NCBI RefSeq assembly: GCF_008868125.1
Contig: NZ_WAAQ01000003.1
Span: forward strand, 357,539-421,538
Origin: Microbacterium maritypicum
GTDB taxonomy: Bacteria; Actinomycetota; Actinomycetes; Actinomycetales; Microbacteriaceae
DNA: 64,000 nucleotides
Direction: 5' to 3'
The notes under the pieces: model-generated
What the model saw: the letters and a program-made list of their open reading frames with translations, nothing else
What the model was told of the DNA's origin: nothing
The model's database searches: none
Made by a program: the position numbers and the translations under genes
Shown here: positions 8,702 to 17,656 of the stretch, one piece after another
Position numbering within the stretch: position 1 is the first letter of the stretch
Layout of the letters: every line of letters begins with the position of its first letter

Positions 8702-8996
8702 TCTCGCCGAAACGGATAACTCTCGCTACAAAGACTCGCGTTCTTGCTGGACAAGTCGGCATCTGAACGCGCCAAAGTCTTACTGCGTGGGGGACATCTC
8801 AAAGCGGTTCCTACAACACACTTGCGCGTCGATGACGTTCTTCACAAGTGATTGAGCTGCGGTCAGCGGGCTCGGGTGTGACGACGCGAGCTGATCTCGT
8901 TGACATTAATAGGCGATAGCCCTATAACCAATTTATGCGACGTTGCGCTCCCGTCACGGCGGTACGACGAGAAGGTGGCCTCGGCCGGTGCAGCCG
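8702..8996. other. spacer between secA2 and tnsA
   Basis: No gene is seen in these 295 bases. They contain CGAAACGGA (8708-8716) and GGACAAGTC (8749-8757), which are the reverse complements of adjacent parts of the operator region upstream of secA2 (6273-6287), and several GACA-led words (8792-8796, 8902-8906). These may be TnsB sites, regulator sites or chance. A promoter for the tns operon must lie here; TTGACATTAATAGGCGATAG around 8899-8918 includes a good -35 hexamer (TTGACA, 8899-8904). Confidence 0.45.
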
Positions 8997-9725
8997 ATGA
9001 GCCTGATGGGTGCGGCGGCAGTGCAGATTCGGGGCCGCGACGACAGCGTCAGCGTTACGGAGCTCTCGTTGCTCACTCTGCCGGCGTTTGACGCCGCGAC
9101 CCCGTGGCGACGCTTTCGCGCCTATCGCGGTCAGCGTCATTACTCCGGTAGCTACTGGTCGGCGACGATGGAATCGCTGGTGGGGTATGAGTCGAGGCTC
9201 GAGCTCGCCAACCTCCTGGGGGAAGACTTCGACCCGTCGACGGTGTGGATCCTCTCGCAGCCGTTCCTTGTCGAAGGGAGGGACGGGAGCCGCAAGCGGC
9301 GGCATGTGCCGGACTACCTCGTGGAGCGTACCGGCGGCCGGGCTTGTGTGATCGATGTGAAGCCCGCCGCTCTTCTTAGTGATCCGAAGATCGCGGCCGC
9401 GTTGACGTGGTCGGGGCAGTTAGTCGAGTCGATCGGGTGGGACTACGTCGTGCTCAGCGAACCGGAGCCAGTCCGCCTGAGCAACCTCAAGTTTCTCGCG
9501 GGCTATCGGCGGGCATTCCAGTTTGCGCCCGTCGAAGTCGAGGCGGTCCGCCTGTCTGTTCAAGAGCCGATGACGTTCGGGCAGGCTTGCCGAGTCGGTG
9601 CAGCGCAGCTCGCCGAGCCCGAGTATGCGCGGGGAATCGTCCTTCACCTTCTTTGGGCAGGACGGCTCACGACTGATCTCTCAGCGCCGCTCGCTTCGAC
9701 AGCGATTGTGGAGCCAGCGTGGTGA
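8997..9725 (+). CDS. tnsA: TnsA-like transposon endonuclease
   Basis: In Tn7-like systems TnsA cuts the 5' ends of the transposon and works with TnsB for cut-and-paste movement. The 242-residue product fits: Glu65 or Glu69 in YESRLEL, Asp106 in HVPDYLV, and Asp120-x-Lys122 in VIDVKP, the restriction-enzyme-like catalytic set. The C-terminal helical part would contact TnsC. I chose the ATG at 8997; an ORF start 54 bases earlier and an ATG at 9006 are possible. The stop overlaps the start of tnsB. An intact TnsA predicts simple insertion rather than cointegrates. Confidence 0.88.
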   Translation: MSLMGAAAVQIRGRDDSVSVTELSLLTLPAFDAATPWRRFRAYRGQRHYSGSYWSATMESLVGYESRLELANLLGEDFDPSTVWILSQPFLVEGRDGSRKRRHVPDYLVERTGGRACVIDVKPAALLSDPKIAAALTWSGQLVESIGWDYVVLSEPEPVRLSNLKFLAGYRRAFQFAPVEVEAVRLSVQEPMTFGQACRVGAAQLAEPEYARGIVLHLLWAGRLTTDLSAPLASTAIVEPAW

Positions 9726-11878
9726 TGCTGTCCGACGAGCCGACCTTCGATATCCGCGTGGGTGCGAGCTTCAGCTGGGACGGCTCCCTCTGCACGGTCG
9801 TCGAGATAGCCGGAAACGCGATTGTCATTCAGGACATCAACCGTCGCCTGCGGCGCCTTCACTATGCGGAACTGCTTCGGCCGCCAAGCGATGGGGGCCG
9901 CGCCCGGTTCCCCCGGGATCCTGGTGGCGCTGCGATCGACCCGCTCGCTCTCATTTGGACGCAGCTATCGGCAGCCGAGCAGGAGGATGTGCATCAGCGA
10001 GCCGATCACGTACGCGAAGTTCTCACCGGGTACAAGTCCGGCAGTGCCGCACATGCACGCCCAGGCGAGCCGCGGGACGAGTACTCACCCGACAGCGGAA
10101 AGATGTCCCGCTACCGTGCCAAAGCGGCCGAGGTGGGCGTTTCAGAGCGCACGATCAGCAACTGGGTGGCTCGATACCTTGAGGCGGACGAACTGGGTCT
10201 GATGGACAACCGCCGCGTGAAGCCGACGCGCGGGCTCGGGAACCTCGACCCGCGGTGGGTCGACATGGTGCGCACTATCCAGGCAGAGCAGATTACGGAA
10301 CCCCGCGTCGCGCGGAAGGTGATCATGCGACGCGTGGCAGCGCGGCTCGAGCGCGAGTACGGGGTCGGCGTGGTGAAGATCCCCTCGAAGTCTGTCCGGT
10401 ACCGAGCGTTCCGCGACCTCGACTGGGGTCGGAACACGTTCGACGGAAGCACGAAGGCGAAGCGATCGAACGCGAACAAGCCGCAGAGTGCGTTTGGTCG
10501 CTTCGCTCCCACTCGGCCAGGTGAGTACGTCCTCATGGATACGACACCGCTGGACGTGTTCGGATTCGATCCCGTGAGCGGCGACTGGGTGAACAGCGAA
10601 CTCACCGTCGCGATGGATCTCTACGATCGAGCGATCGTCGGTATGAGGCTCACCCCGACCGCTCGCGCTATGGACGTCGCCGGTGTGCTCCTCGAGGCGA
10701 TGCGTCCGTTCGAGATCCCCGAAAGCTGGGGTAGGACGGCATCATGGCCCTACTCGGGGGTTCCCGACACGCTCATCGTCCGCGAGGACCACATCCAGGT
10801 CGCAAGGTTCATCCGAGCCAACCTGCCCGAGACGATCGTCGTCGACCACGGCAAGATCTACCTCTCCGAGCATGTGCTGAGCGTCTGTTCGCGGCTGGGG
10901 ATCTCGGTACAGCCAGCCCGACTGTACATGCCCACGGACAAGGCCGCGGTGGAGAGGTTCTTCCGCACCGTCAAGGAGCTGCTGAGTCAGCTGCCTGGCT
11001 TCAAGGGAGAAGACCTGTTGGCCCGTGGTCTCGACGCTGAATCTGATGCGGTGTACACCATCTCGCAGCTCGAGGAGATCATCCGCGAGTGGATCGCGAC
11101 CGTTTACCACGTGCGCCCGCACAGCGAACTGGCTGACCCGCTGCTGCCTGGACTGGAGATGAGCCCGCAACAGCGATACGAGCAGGGCGTGGCGACGGCA
11201 GGCCACCTCCGACTGCCCCAAGATCGAAACATCGTGCTGGAGATGCTCCCTGTTGTGCACCGAACGATCCAGCGGTACGGAATCGAGAACTGGACGCTGC
11301 GCTACAAGGACGACGATGGGGTGCTCCGCAAGTACCGTAACCGGTCGCAATCCCTCTACAACCAGGGGCGAGACTGGCCCTTCTTCGTCAACCCCGACGA
11401 TGTCCGATACATCTACTTCCACGACCCCGAAGACAGCACATGGCACACCCTGTCCTGGGAGCGAGTCAAAGAGGTCAACACCCCGTTCGGAATCGACGCG
11501 CTCGAGTACGCGAAGAAGCTGGCCGCCTCGAACCCGCAGATCCCGGACACCGAAGCAGCTCTGACCGCACTGCTCGCGCGGTGGGGATCCGGCCAACACC
11601 TCACCCCGCAGGAGCGCCGTGCCTCCGCACGGCAGGTCGCCGCGCACCGACACGAGACCGAAGCGGCAGCCATGACATCGATCCGCCTGACGCAGGAGCT
11701 CATCGCACGAAGCAGCCCCGGCGTGACTCTCCCGAGTGAGGAGCTGGCCGGTCCCCGTGCCGTCTCCCTGTCCTCTCCGGCGCCGTTGGGTGGCGACGAC
11801 GACGTGGACGACGAACTCGACCCCACCGAGTACGACCCAGACCCGGAGTTCTACGCGACCGCCCTGGAGGATTTGTGA
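9719..11878 (+). CDS. tnsB: TnsB-like DDE transposase
   Basis: The 719-residue protein belongs to the Mu/TnsB retroviral-integrase superfamily and would bind the ends and join them to target DNA. The order is an N-terminal beta-rich domain, helix-turn-helix regions (about 130-160 and 180-235), the catalytic core with Asp274 (VLMDTTPLD), Asp376 (IVVDHGK) and Glu412 (AAVERFFRT), then a Mu C-terminal barrel and a long acidic tail that probably contacts TnsC. GTG 9719 and ATG 9725 are both plausible starts; the latter would give a TGATG junction with tnsA. All three catalytic residues are present, so it looks active. Confidence 0.92.
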   Translation: MVMLSDEPTFDIRVGASFSWDGSLCTVVEIAGNAIVIQDINRRLRRLHYAELLRPPSDGGRARFPRDPGGAAIDPLALIWTQLSAAEQEDVHQRADHVREVLTGYKSGSAAHARPGEPRDEYSPDSGKMSRYRAKAAEVGVSERTISNWVARYLEADELGLMDNRRVKPTRGLGNLDPRWVDMVRTIQAEQITEPRVARKVIMRRVAARLEREYGVGVVKIPSKSVRYRAFRDLDWGRNTFDGSTKAKRSNANKPQSAFGRFAPTRPGEYVLMDTTPLDVFGFDPVSGDWVNSELTVAMDLYDRAIVGMRLTPTARAMDVAGVLLEAMRPFEIPESWGRTASWPYSGVPDTLIVREDHIQVARFIRANLPETIVVDHGKIYLSEHVLSVCSRLGISVQPARLYMPTDKAAVERFFRTVKELLSQLPGFKGEDLLARGLDAESDAVYTISQLEEIIREWIATVYHVRPHSELADPLLPGLEMSPQQRYEQGVATAGHLRLPQDRNIVLEMLPVVHRTIQRYGIENWTLRYKDDDGVLRKYRNRSQSLYNQGRDWPFFVNPDDVRYIYFHDPEDSTWHTLSWERVKEVNTPFGIDALEYAKKLAASNPQIPDTEAALTALLARWGSGQHLTPQERRASARQVAAHRHETEAAAMTSIRLTQELIARSSPGVTLPSEELAGPRAVSLSSPAPLGGDDDVDDELDPTEYDPDPEFYATALEDL

Positions 11879-12966
11879 TCAAGCCTGACACTGGCCCGTC
11901 TACCTACGAGTGGTGGAAGTACCTCGCCGAAAGGCCGAGCCCGGTCCGGCCGGAGCGACTCTCTATGGCGCAGATTCGCGCCCTCGACACCGTCGCGCGC
12001 AGGGACTACGGGCGGCAACGCCGGCGATGGCACGAGAGCATCCTGCTGCGCACACCGCAGGTTGTCCGTGCCAATGAGCAACTCGACGATCTGCTTGAAG
12101 CCAACGAGGACGCGGTGACCCGCGTTCGGGCCGCTGCGGCCATCGACGCTCCGCCGTCTCTGGGCAAGTCGACCACCGTCGACGCGTACGGACTCAGATA
12201 CCACCGGGAACAGATCGACCAGCTCGGCGAGTACGTGGATGATAACGACGACATCCTGAGGATCCCCGTGTGCCGAATCACGCTCACCGGCGATGTGACG
12301 ATCAAGGGGCTTCACCAGCAACTATTCGAGTTCTACGCACACCCGGCGCGGCGGGCGACCACGGGCAGGGTGCTCGCCCGCGATCTTGCCACCATGGCGG
12401 GCGACGCAGTCCGACGCCACGAGACGCGGCTGATCATTATCGACGACGTCCACTTCCTCCGCCCGGGCACCGAGAAGGGCGAGCAGGTCGCGAACGAGCT
12501 CAAATGGCTCGCTAACGAGTACCCCGCGACCTTTCTGTTCGCCGGTGTCGCTCTGAAGCAGCGAGGGTTGTTCTCCGAAGGCCGCAACGGTGAGTTCGCC
12601 GCCTTGGCGCAGACCGGCCGGCGATGGACACTGCTGCAGCTCCACGCGTTTGATCCGCTCACGGCGATCGGCGCACCCGTGTGGCGCGACACGCTGCTCG
12701 GGATCGAGCAGCGACTGATGCTTGCGCGGATGCGTCCGGGCACCCTCGCCGACACGCTCAGCGACTACCTCTACATTCGCTCGACAGGCGTCATCGGATC
12801 GTTGATGCAACTGATCCGCCTGGGAGCGATACGCGCCATCCGCACCGGGAAGGAGACCCTCGACACGGATCTCCTGGAACAGGTCTCGATCGATGAAGCT
12901 GCGGAGATCGCACGTGGCGCTACAGCAATTCTCGTGAACAAAGCACGGCGAGTCGCCCGATCATGA
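11875..12966 (+). CDS. tnsC: TnsC-like AAA+ target regulator ATPase
   Basis: The 363-residue AAA+ protein would polymerise on target DNA and link TniQ to the TnsAB transposase. Walker A is APPSLGKST (92-100) and Walker B is LIIIDDVHF (186-194). The N-terminal 60 residues (KYLAERPS...) resemble the TnsB-contacting region of the family. The start is a GTG in a GTGA overlap with the tnsB stop, so translation is coupled. Confidence 0.9.
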   Translation: MIKPDTGPSTYEWWKYLAERPSPVRPERLSMAQIRALDTVARRDYGRQRRRWHESILLRTPQVVRANEQLDDLLEANEDAVTRVRAAAAIDAPPSLGKSTTVDAYGLRYHREQIDQLGEYVDDNDDILRIPVCRITLTGDVTIKGLHQQLFEFYAHPARRATTGRVLARDLATMAGDAVRRHETRLIIIDDVHFLRPGTEKGEQVANELKWLANEYPATFLFAGVALKQRGLFSEGRNGEFAALAQTGRRWTLLQLHAFDPLTAIGAPVWRDTLLGIEQRLMLARMRPGTLADTLSDYLYIRSTGVIGSLMQLIRLGAIRAIRTGKETLDTDLLEQVSIDEAAEIARGATAILVNKARRVARS

Positions 12967-15074
12967 CCGAGCTTCGTCGTCTGCCGTTCCGGGTTCGCCC
13001 CATGCCAGACGAACCTCTTGACTCCTGGCTGGAAACGATGGCAGCCGCGCACGGCGTCACTTTCGGACAGATGATCGTCGCACTGGGACTATCCGGCCCA
13101 GCGGCCGTCGAGCAGGATCAGCACTACTCCGTCGGGCGTCTGAACCGGTGGTCGTTCCACCTCGACGAGGGACCACTCGAGCGCCTCATCCACACGACAG
13201 GGTTGTCGGCCGACTGCCTGCAAGCCATGACCAGGTCGGCGTTCGCTTCGACGGTGACCAAGTACACGCTCAAGGGGCGGCTGAGCATCCAATGTCCGAC
13301 CGCGGGGACGCAAGGGCGCTTCTGCCCGGAATGCCTCCTCGACTCTGGTGGCCGGTGGAGGCTCTCGTGGACGTACGCGTTCGTGTCGATGTGCCCTCGT
13401 CACCGGCGCGTGCTCAGCGACATCTGTCCTAGTTGCGGTGAGGCACCGCGCGCACGCCCGCAACCGATGTATCTCGTCCCACGACCGGGATGCTGCCACA
13501 ACAGGCCACACCGCGCGGCAGATCCGCGTCAACGCTGCGGCGCCGATCTGCGCGACGAGACCGGACGCGTCGAGGCAAGCACGGGGATGCTTGCTGCGCA
13601 GCGAGCCCAGTTCGCGACGATCTCTCAAGGCGTCGGTCGATTCGGCATGTACCGCGACAACCCGCAAGCTGCACCGCTCGTTATGGAGGATCTCCGAACC
13701 ATCGCTCGCATCGCGGTCCGTGCTCTCGTCAATGGCGAGGACATCGATGCTGGAGATATCCCGTCGGCAACCCTCGGTAAGGCACTCGACGAAGACGGCA
13801 TCCTCCGCAAGGAACGCCCCCGAACCTCGGCGCTGGCAGCGCTCGGAGCCAGTCTCGCCTTCCAGGCGGTGCAGGACCCCGACCGCCTCTTCAAGCTCCT
13901 CCACGGCCGTATCCCACCATCAGCGGTGTTCGATCAACACAGCCTCCAGCTGAAGGTCTCGGTTGCCCGATCGCGCGGCCTCAACATGCGCCACCTCACA
14001 CACATCCAGCACCTTGTTCCCCCTCCACCGTCCGGAGCGAAAGAACGAGCGCGCAAACTTCCCGCACAGATCTGGCCCGAGTGGGCGGCGCAACTTCGGA
14101 TTCCCAAGACCGATCCCGAGCTCGCAGCCGCCGCCGTCTCCACAGCAGTGATGATCGCAGGCACCCGCCTCAGCCACGTCGAGGCCCTCGAAATGCTTGG
14201 ATCGCCACTGCCCCGGCACCGCGTCCGGGATACCACCCGGTTGCTGCGCGACACCGACCCCGCCAAGAACCTCTTGCTCCCCATCGCCCGCCTCGCCATC
14301 TACCTCGATGCCGAGAACCCCCCAATCGACTACGCGCGCCGACGCGCGCTCGACTACGCATCACTCCTCCCGGCCGTCGACTGGAACGCGATCGCAGCCC
14401 GGGTCAACACTCGTCGCGGCGGCGCCCCACGACTGCGACAGATTCGGCTGCTGCTCTACAGCTGGCTCAGCGGGAACCATCCAGACCAGGCCCCGCAGCT
14501 CTTCCGGCCGCACTCCGCCGCGGAGGTCACGAACGCCCGAGAGCTGGCAGCCTCCCTCTCGCACGAGTTGGAGCTCGAGCTCCTCAACGTGGCCCGACGC
14601 TTCCTCGAGGCGCATCGCATCAACGAACCCGTGCGCTGGAGTCCTCCCCTCGACGTCGCTGACTGGAACCCCACGGTCGACGACGCCGAACGCACAGCAA
14701 GGTGGCCCGTCAACCAGCCCGCTCGCGAACACCTCCGCACGACATTCACGTTCAGCGAACTCGTGGACGAATACCGCAGCGGCCGGGCTCTGAAAGACCT
14801 CGCCAGCGATTCGGGCGTCGGTCGCTCGGTTATCAGCCGTGTCCTGAAAGAGGCGGGAATCGAACTCCGACCCGCGCACGCCCCACGCCAGGTCGTCGTC
14901 GACGACGACCGAATCCGAGTCGACTATCAGAACGGCCGCACGCTCGAGGCGATTGCACGCGAACTTGGATGCAGCGAATCCACCGTTGCCCGGAGACTCC
15001 GGCTACTCGACGTGCAACTCCGGGCGCGCGGAGGCCGAACCAAAGACCTCGCCGAAGTGGTGATCTCCGAATGA
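12963..15074 (+). CDS. tniQ: TniQ/TnsD-like target selector with C-terminal helix-turn-helix pair
   Basis: The protein has 703 residues, long for TniQ and nearer to TnsD. The N-terminal TniQ domain carries a zinc site with CPEC (121-124), CPRH (144-147) and CPSC (155-158). A helical middle follows. The last 110 residues hold two helix-turn-helix units of related sequence, one around FSELVDEYRSGRALKDLA and one around RVDYQNGRTLEAIARELG. Such a C-terminus suggests direct recognition of a fixed attachment sequence, as TnsD does at glmS. The ATG overlaps the tnsC stop (ATGA). Confidence 0.87.
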   Translation: MTELRRLPFRVRPMPDEPLDSWLETMAAAHGVTFGQMIVALGLSGPAAVEQDQHYSVGRLNRWSFHLDEGPLERLIHTTGLSADCLQAMTRSAFASTVTKYTLKGRLSIQCPTAGTQGRFCPECLLDSGGRWRLSWTYAFVSMCPRHRRVLSDICPSCGEAPRARPQPMYLVPRPGCCHNRPHRAADPRQRCGADLRDETGRVEASTGMLAAQRAQFATISQGVGRFGMYRDNPQAAPLVMEDLRTIARIAVRALVNGEDIDAGDIPSATLGKALDEDGILRKERPRTSALAALGASLAFQAVQDPDRLFKLLHGRIPPSAVFDQHSLQLKVSVARSRGLNMRHLTHIQHLVPPPPSGAKERARKLPAQIWPEWAAQLRIPKTDPELAAAAVSTAVMIAGTRLSHVEALEMLGSPLPRHRVRDTTRLLRDTDPAKNLLLPIARLAIYLDAENPPIDYARRRALDYASLLPAVDWNAIAARVNTRRGGAPRLRQIRLLLYSWLSGNHPDQAPQLFRPHSAAEVTNARELAASLSHELELELLNVARRFLEAHRINEPVRWSPPLDVADWNPTVDDAERTARWPVNQPAREHLRTTFTFSELVDEYRSGRALKDLASDSGVGRSVISRVLKEAGIELRPAHAPRQVVVDDDRIRVDYQNGRTLEAIARELGCSESTVARRLRLLDVQLRARGGRTKDLAEVVISE

Positions 15075-15589
15075 GTGACAGACCGCGGGACCCGGAATAC
15101 CGACTCGGTGAAGGAGAAGCCGCGCCGATCGCCCCAGGCGACAAACACGGAGTAGTCGCTGTCGCTCCGAACACAACTGGGGATCATCGTTCGAGTAAGA
15201 CCGCACCTGTGGTCAAGCCGTGGTCGGCACCCCACCTGGCGCCGCTCTTCATGGAACTCACGTCAGCGAAGACCGCGCCGAGCTGGGCGCGCCGTGCGGT
15301 GAAGATCATCCATCGCTACACCCGTGAGCACAGCGAACCGCCGACGTTCCGCGAACTGTTCAGCGAACTCGCCACCCAAGATCCCGACTACGCCGACCAT
15401 GAGGAGGCGTGGTCGTCACGGGCAGTCCGGAACCTCGTGATGGTGCATTGGCGCAGGCAAGGATGGGTGCGATACCGGACCGAGACCCGCACCCTCCGAT
15501 CCGGCCCCAACGCGAACCGCGACCTGTTCCCGGCTACCCGTTCGGCTCTTCGGGAGGGAGCGCGTCGAGAAGCTCCTCAAGAACGATGA
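15071..15589 (+). CDS. small fifth gene of the Tn7-like operon
   Basis: The 172-residue product starts at an ATGA overlap with tniQ, so it belongs to the same transcript. Residues 1-55 look disordered. Residues 60-140 are helical and winged-helix-like (RRAVKIIHRYTREHSEPPTF, then VRNLVMVHWRRQGWVRYR). No family is recognised. Conserved placement would suggest an accessory DNA-binding factor, but I cannot test that here. The 3' end overlaps the convergent metallophosphoesterase gene by 56 bases, so the C-terminus may be altered. Confidence 0.7.
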   Translation: MSDRPRDPEYRLGEGEAAPIAPGDKHGVVAVAPNTTGDHRSSKTAPVVKPWSAPHLAPLFMELTSAKTAPSWARRAVKIIHRYTREHSEPPTFRELFSELATQDPDYADHEEAWSSRAVRNLVMVHWRRQGWVRYRTETRTLRSGPNANRDLFPATRSALREGARREAPQER

Positions 15590-16319
15590 CGAGCTCGTTG
15601 TAACCCTGCATGTAGAACAGCGCGTCTGAGCCCGGTGTTTCACCGTCGATGACGCCGGCGAGGACCGTGCGCGCTTCCCGGGTCGCGGCCTGCAGGCGCG
15701 TCTCGATGCCCGGGAGGCTGCGGATCCATTCGTCGACGAGGGTGAAGCGGATGGGCGTGAAGTCGTGCGCGTCGACGCCGACGTGGAACTCGTGCCCGTG
15801 CGGGCCGTGATCGCGGGCATGCGTGTGACCGTGCAGCAGCGGGACGCCACCGTCGCTGCGTGGGCGGTGGGTCGTGTGCCGGTCGGTGCCGTGCGAGTCG
15901 CCGCTGTAGGGGTAGTGGGATGCCAGAATCCGGTACCCGTGGCGTGTGCCCTCAATGACCTCGGGGAGGATGCTCCACCCGGCCGCCTCGTACACCGGCG
16001 TGAACCGTTCGATCGCGCGCCTTGACTGTGTCGCCGGCGAGACCCGATCATGGTTGCCGGGCACGAGGAACCGTCGCCCGTTCAGGTGCGCGGTCAGCCC
16101 GACGGATTCCTCGATCGGCCCGAGCGCGAGATCACCGAGATGAAGCACAACGTCGTCCGGGCCCACCACATCGTTCCATCGTCGCGCAAGCTCCGCATTC
16201 ATCTCTTCCACGGTCGCGAACGGACGCTCGGCGAGTTCGCTGATGCGTGCGTGACCGAAATGCTGGTCCGAGGTGACGAAGTCGACCTGGTCGAAGTCGA
16301 ACCACGGATACTCGCTCAC
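15534..16319 (-). CDS. calcineurin-like metallophosphoesterase
   Basis: The 261-residue protein has the full two-metal phosphoesterase signature: DQHFGH (about 18-23), GDLALG (62-67), PGNHD (85-89), a His in ASHYPYSGD and HGHTHA. It would hydrolyse a phosphomono- or diester; the substrate is unknown. The last 60 residues after the core form a helical acidic tail that lies in the 56-base overlap with the convergent Tn7-like fifth gene. The gene following on the same strand order is the 146-residue unknown just upstream. Confidence 0.85.
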   Translation of the reverse strand: MSEYPWFDFDQVDFVTSDQHFGHARISELAERPFATVEEMNAELARRWNDVVGPDDVVLHLGDLALGPIEESVGLTAHLNGRRFLVPGNHDRVSPATQSRRAIERFTPVYEAAGWSILPEVIEGTRHGYRILASHYPYSGDSHGTDRHTTHRPRSDGGVPLLHGHTHARDHGPHGHEFHVGVDAHDFTPIRFTLVDEWIRSLPGIETRLQAATREARTVLAGVIDGETPGSDALFYMQGYNELVIVLEELLDALPPEEPNG

Positions 16320-16352
16320 AGCTGCTCTCCACGCTCGCAGTCGAGGCTGCTT

Positions 16353-16793
16353 CTACAGCTCATCGACGTCGACGCCGAAGCGCGCCGCCACATCCTCGAG
16401 CGGTTCACCGCTCATGCCATCCCGCTCACGCACCACCCGCTCGACCTCGCGGTCGTCGATTGCTTCGACCAGCTCCTCGAGTACTCGGTCGATGTCGCCG
16501 CCGTTCGCGGCGGCGACTCGCGCCACTTCCCTTGCCGCGTCAGCGAGCGTGTAGAGACGCTCCCAGGGGTGGTCTCCGTGACGGGCGATCGCGACGGTCT
16601 CACGAGTGTAGGAGCGGTCGTCCCCGGCGACGAGCCAGCGTTCCTCGCCCTCAGCGGTGATGAAGAAATCGACCACACACTCACCGCACGGCATCTTGTA
16701 GACGCCCGGTTCGGTGGGCGCCGCCTCGGTCGCACGCGTGATCATCTCGCGGATGACGCCTTCCCAATCGACCGCCGGTTCATCGTCGCCCAT
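16353..16793 (-). CDS. conserved acidic protein of unknown function
   Basis: The ATG at 16793 follows GGGAGG 7 bases upstream and gives 146 residues; the longer ORF start is not supported. The product is acidic, with a beta-rich centre that includes two close Cys (PCGECVVDFF) and a C-terminal helical part rich in Asp and Glu. It lies 33 bases upstream of the phosphoesterase gene on the same strand and is probably cotranscribed. No function can be assigned. Confidence 0.65.
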   Translation of the reverse strand: MGDDEPAVDWEGVIREMITRATEAAPTEPGVYKMPCGECVVDFFITAEGEERWLVAGDDRSYTRETVAIARHGDHPWERLYTLADAAREVARVAAANGGDIDRVLEELVEAIDDREVERVVRERDGMSGEPLEDVAARFGVDVDEL

Positions 16794-16898
16794 GGTGACC
16801 TCCCGAAGTAGAACAGAGAAGTGTCTCACTTCGGCACCGCGGCGTCTAGGGCTCAGCCCCGTCGCGTTCGCGCATCAGTTCGCTTGACCACCGATGGT

Positions 16899-17358
16899 CT
16901 ACCCGAGCTGGTGGGCAAGAATCACAGCCTGCACGCGGTCGCGGACGCCGAGCTTGGCGAAGATTCGGTTGATATGCGTCTTCACCGTTGCGGGTGAGAG
17001 ATGCAGTGCCTGGCTGATCTCGCCGTTGGAGAGGCCGAGCGCGATCGCGTTGAAAACGTCGCGTTCTCGGGGGGACAGAACCGAGAGGCCCTGTCCGCCC
17101 GGGACGGGCTGGTCGCGGCCGGTGTAGGCGTCGATGAGCTGCCGTGTGATGCGGGGCGTCACGATGGCATCGCCTCGAGCGACGACGCGTACGGCGTCCA
17201 CGAGTTCTTGGTGTGTCGCAGTTTTGACGAGGAACGCACTCGCCCCCGCGCGGAGTGCCCCGAAGGCGTACTCGTCCAAGTCGAACGTCGTGAGTACGAT
17301 CACGCGGCTCCGCAGCCCGCCGTCGACAATTGCGCGGGTGGCGTGGATACCGTCTTGA
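16899..17358 (-). pseudogene. response regulator (LuxR/NarL type), N-terminus lost
   Basis: The retained part reads from about the DGIHATRAI stretch of the receiver domain, through TTFDLDEYAFGAL and the Lys in LVKTATHQ, to a complete LuxR helix-turn-helix (LSPRERDV...LGVRDRVQAVILAHQLG). About 60 N-terminal residues, including the acidic pocket and phospho-acceptor Asp, are missing. Homology stops at about 17350-17358, where recombinase-like sequence on the other strand begins. No partner histidine kinase is present. The open frame continues to 17450, but that extension is unrelated sequence. It is a casualty of the island junction. Confidence 0.8.
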
Positions 17359-17656
17359 CGCGCTGTGGGTGACGGAACGCCGCACCCGACTGTCGGCCGG
17401 CTATCTCGACCGGCGGTTCGCGGAGCTGCGGGACGAGGCCGGCTTGTCAAAGGCCCTGACTCTGCACAGCCTCCGGCATTCGTACGTGACGCACCTGCTC
17501 GAGTTCGGCTACGCCGACCGATTCGTCCAGGAGCAGGTCGGGCACATGCATGCTTCGACGACCTCGATCTACGCCTCCGTCAGCTCGGACTTCAAGAACC
17601 GGGTACTCGCGGACGCATTGAAGGCCCTCATCGAAGGAGAAGCAGATGACCGTTGA
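17357..17656 (+). pseudogene. tyrosine recombinase C-terminal remnant
   Basis: The last 100 residues of a phage-type integrase remain. They include the catalytic Arg in LHSLRHSYVTHLLEFG, the His in VGHMHAS and the tyrosine in SIYASVS. The N-terminal DNA-binding domain and first catalytic Arg are absent, and the start falls at the junction with the truncated response regulator. Its stop overlaps the next gene by 11 bases. The remnant marks the left edge of the metal island. An inactive product could still be made from a chance start. Confidence 0.8.

Larger units (their letters stand above)
8997..15589 (+). mobile_element. Tn7-like transposition module (core genes only)
   Basis: Five same-strand genes, tnsA, tnsB, tnsC, tniQ and a small fifth gene, overlap end to end, which is the layout of Tn7-like elements in Actinobacteria. 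Coordinates cover genes only. I could not find a convincing pair of TGT...ACA ends or a target-site duplication, so the element boundaries are unknown. The genes 3043-8701 to the left are candidate cargo. Confidence 0.8.

Noticed and set aside
8702..8996. Definite left end of the Tn7-like element
   Set aside because: GACA-led words are present, but no ordered set of 20-bp repeats, no TGT terminus and no partner end could be shown.
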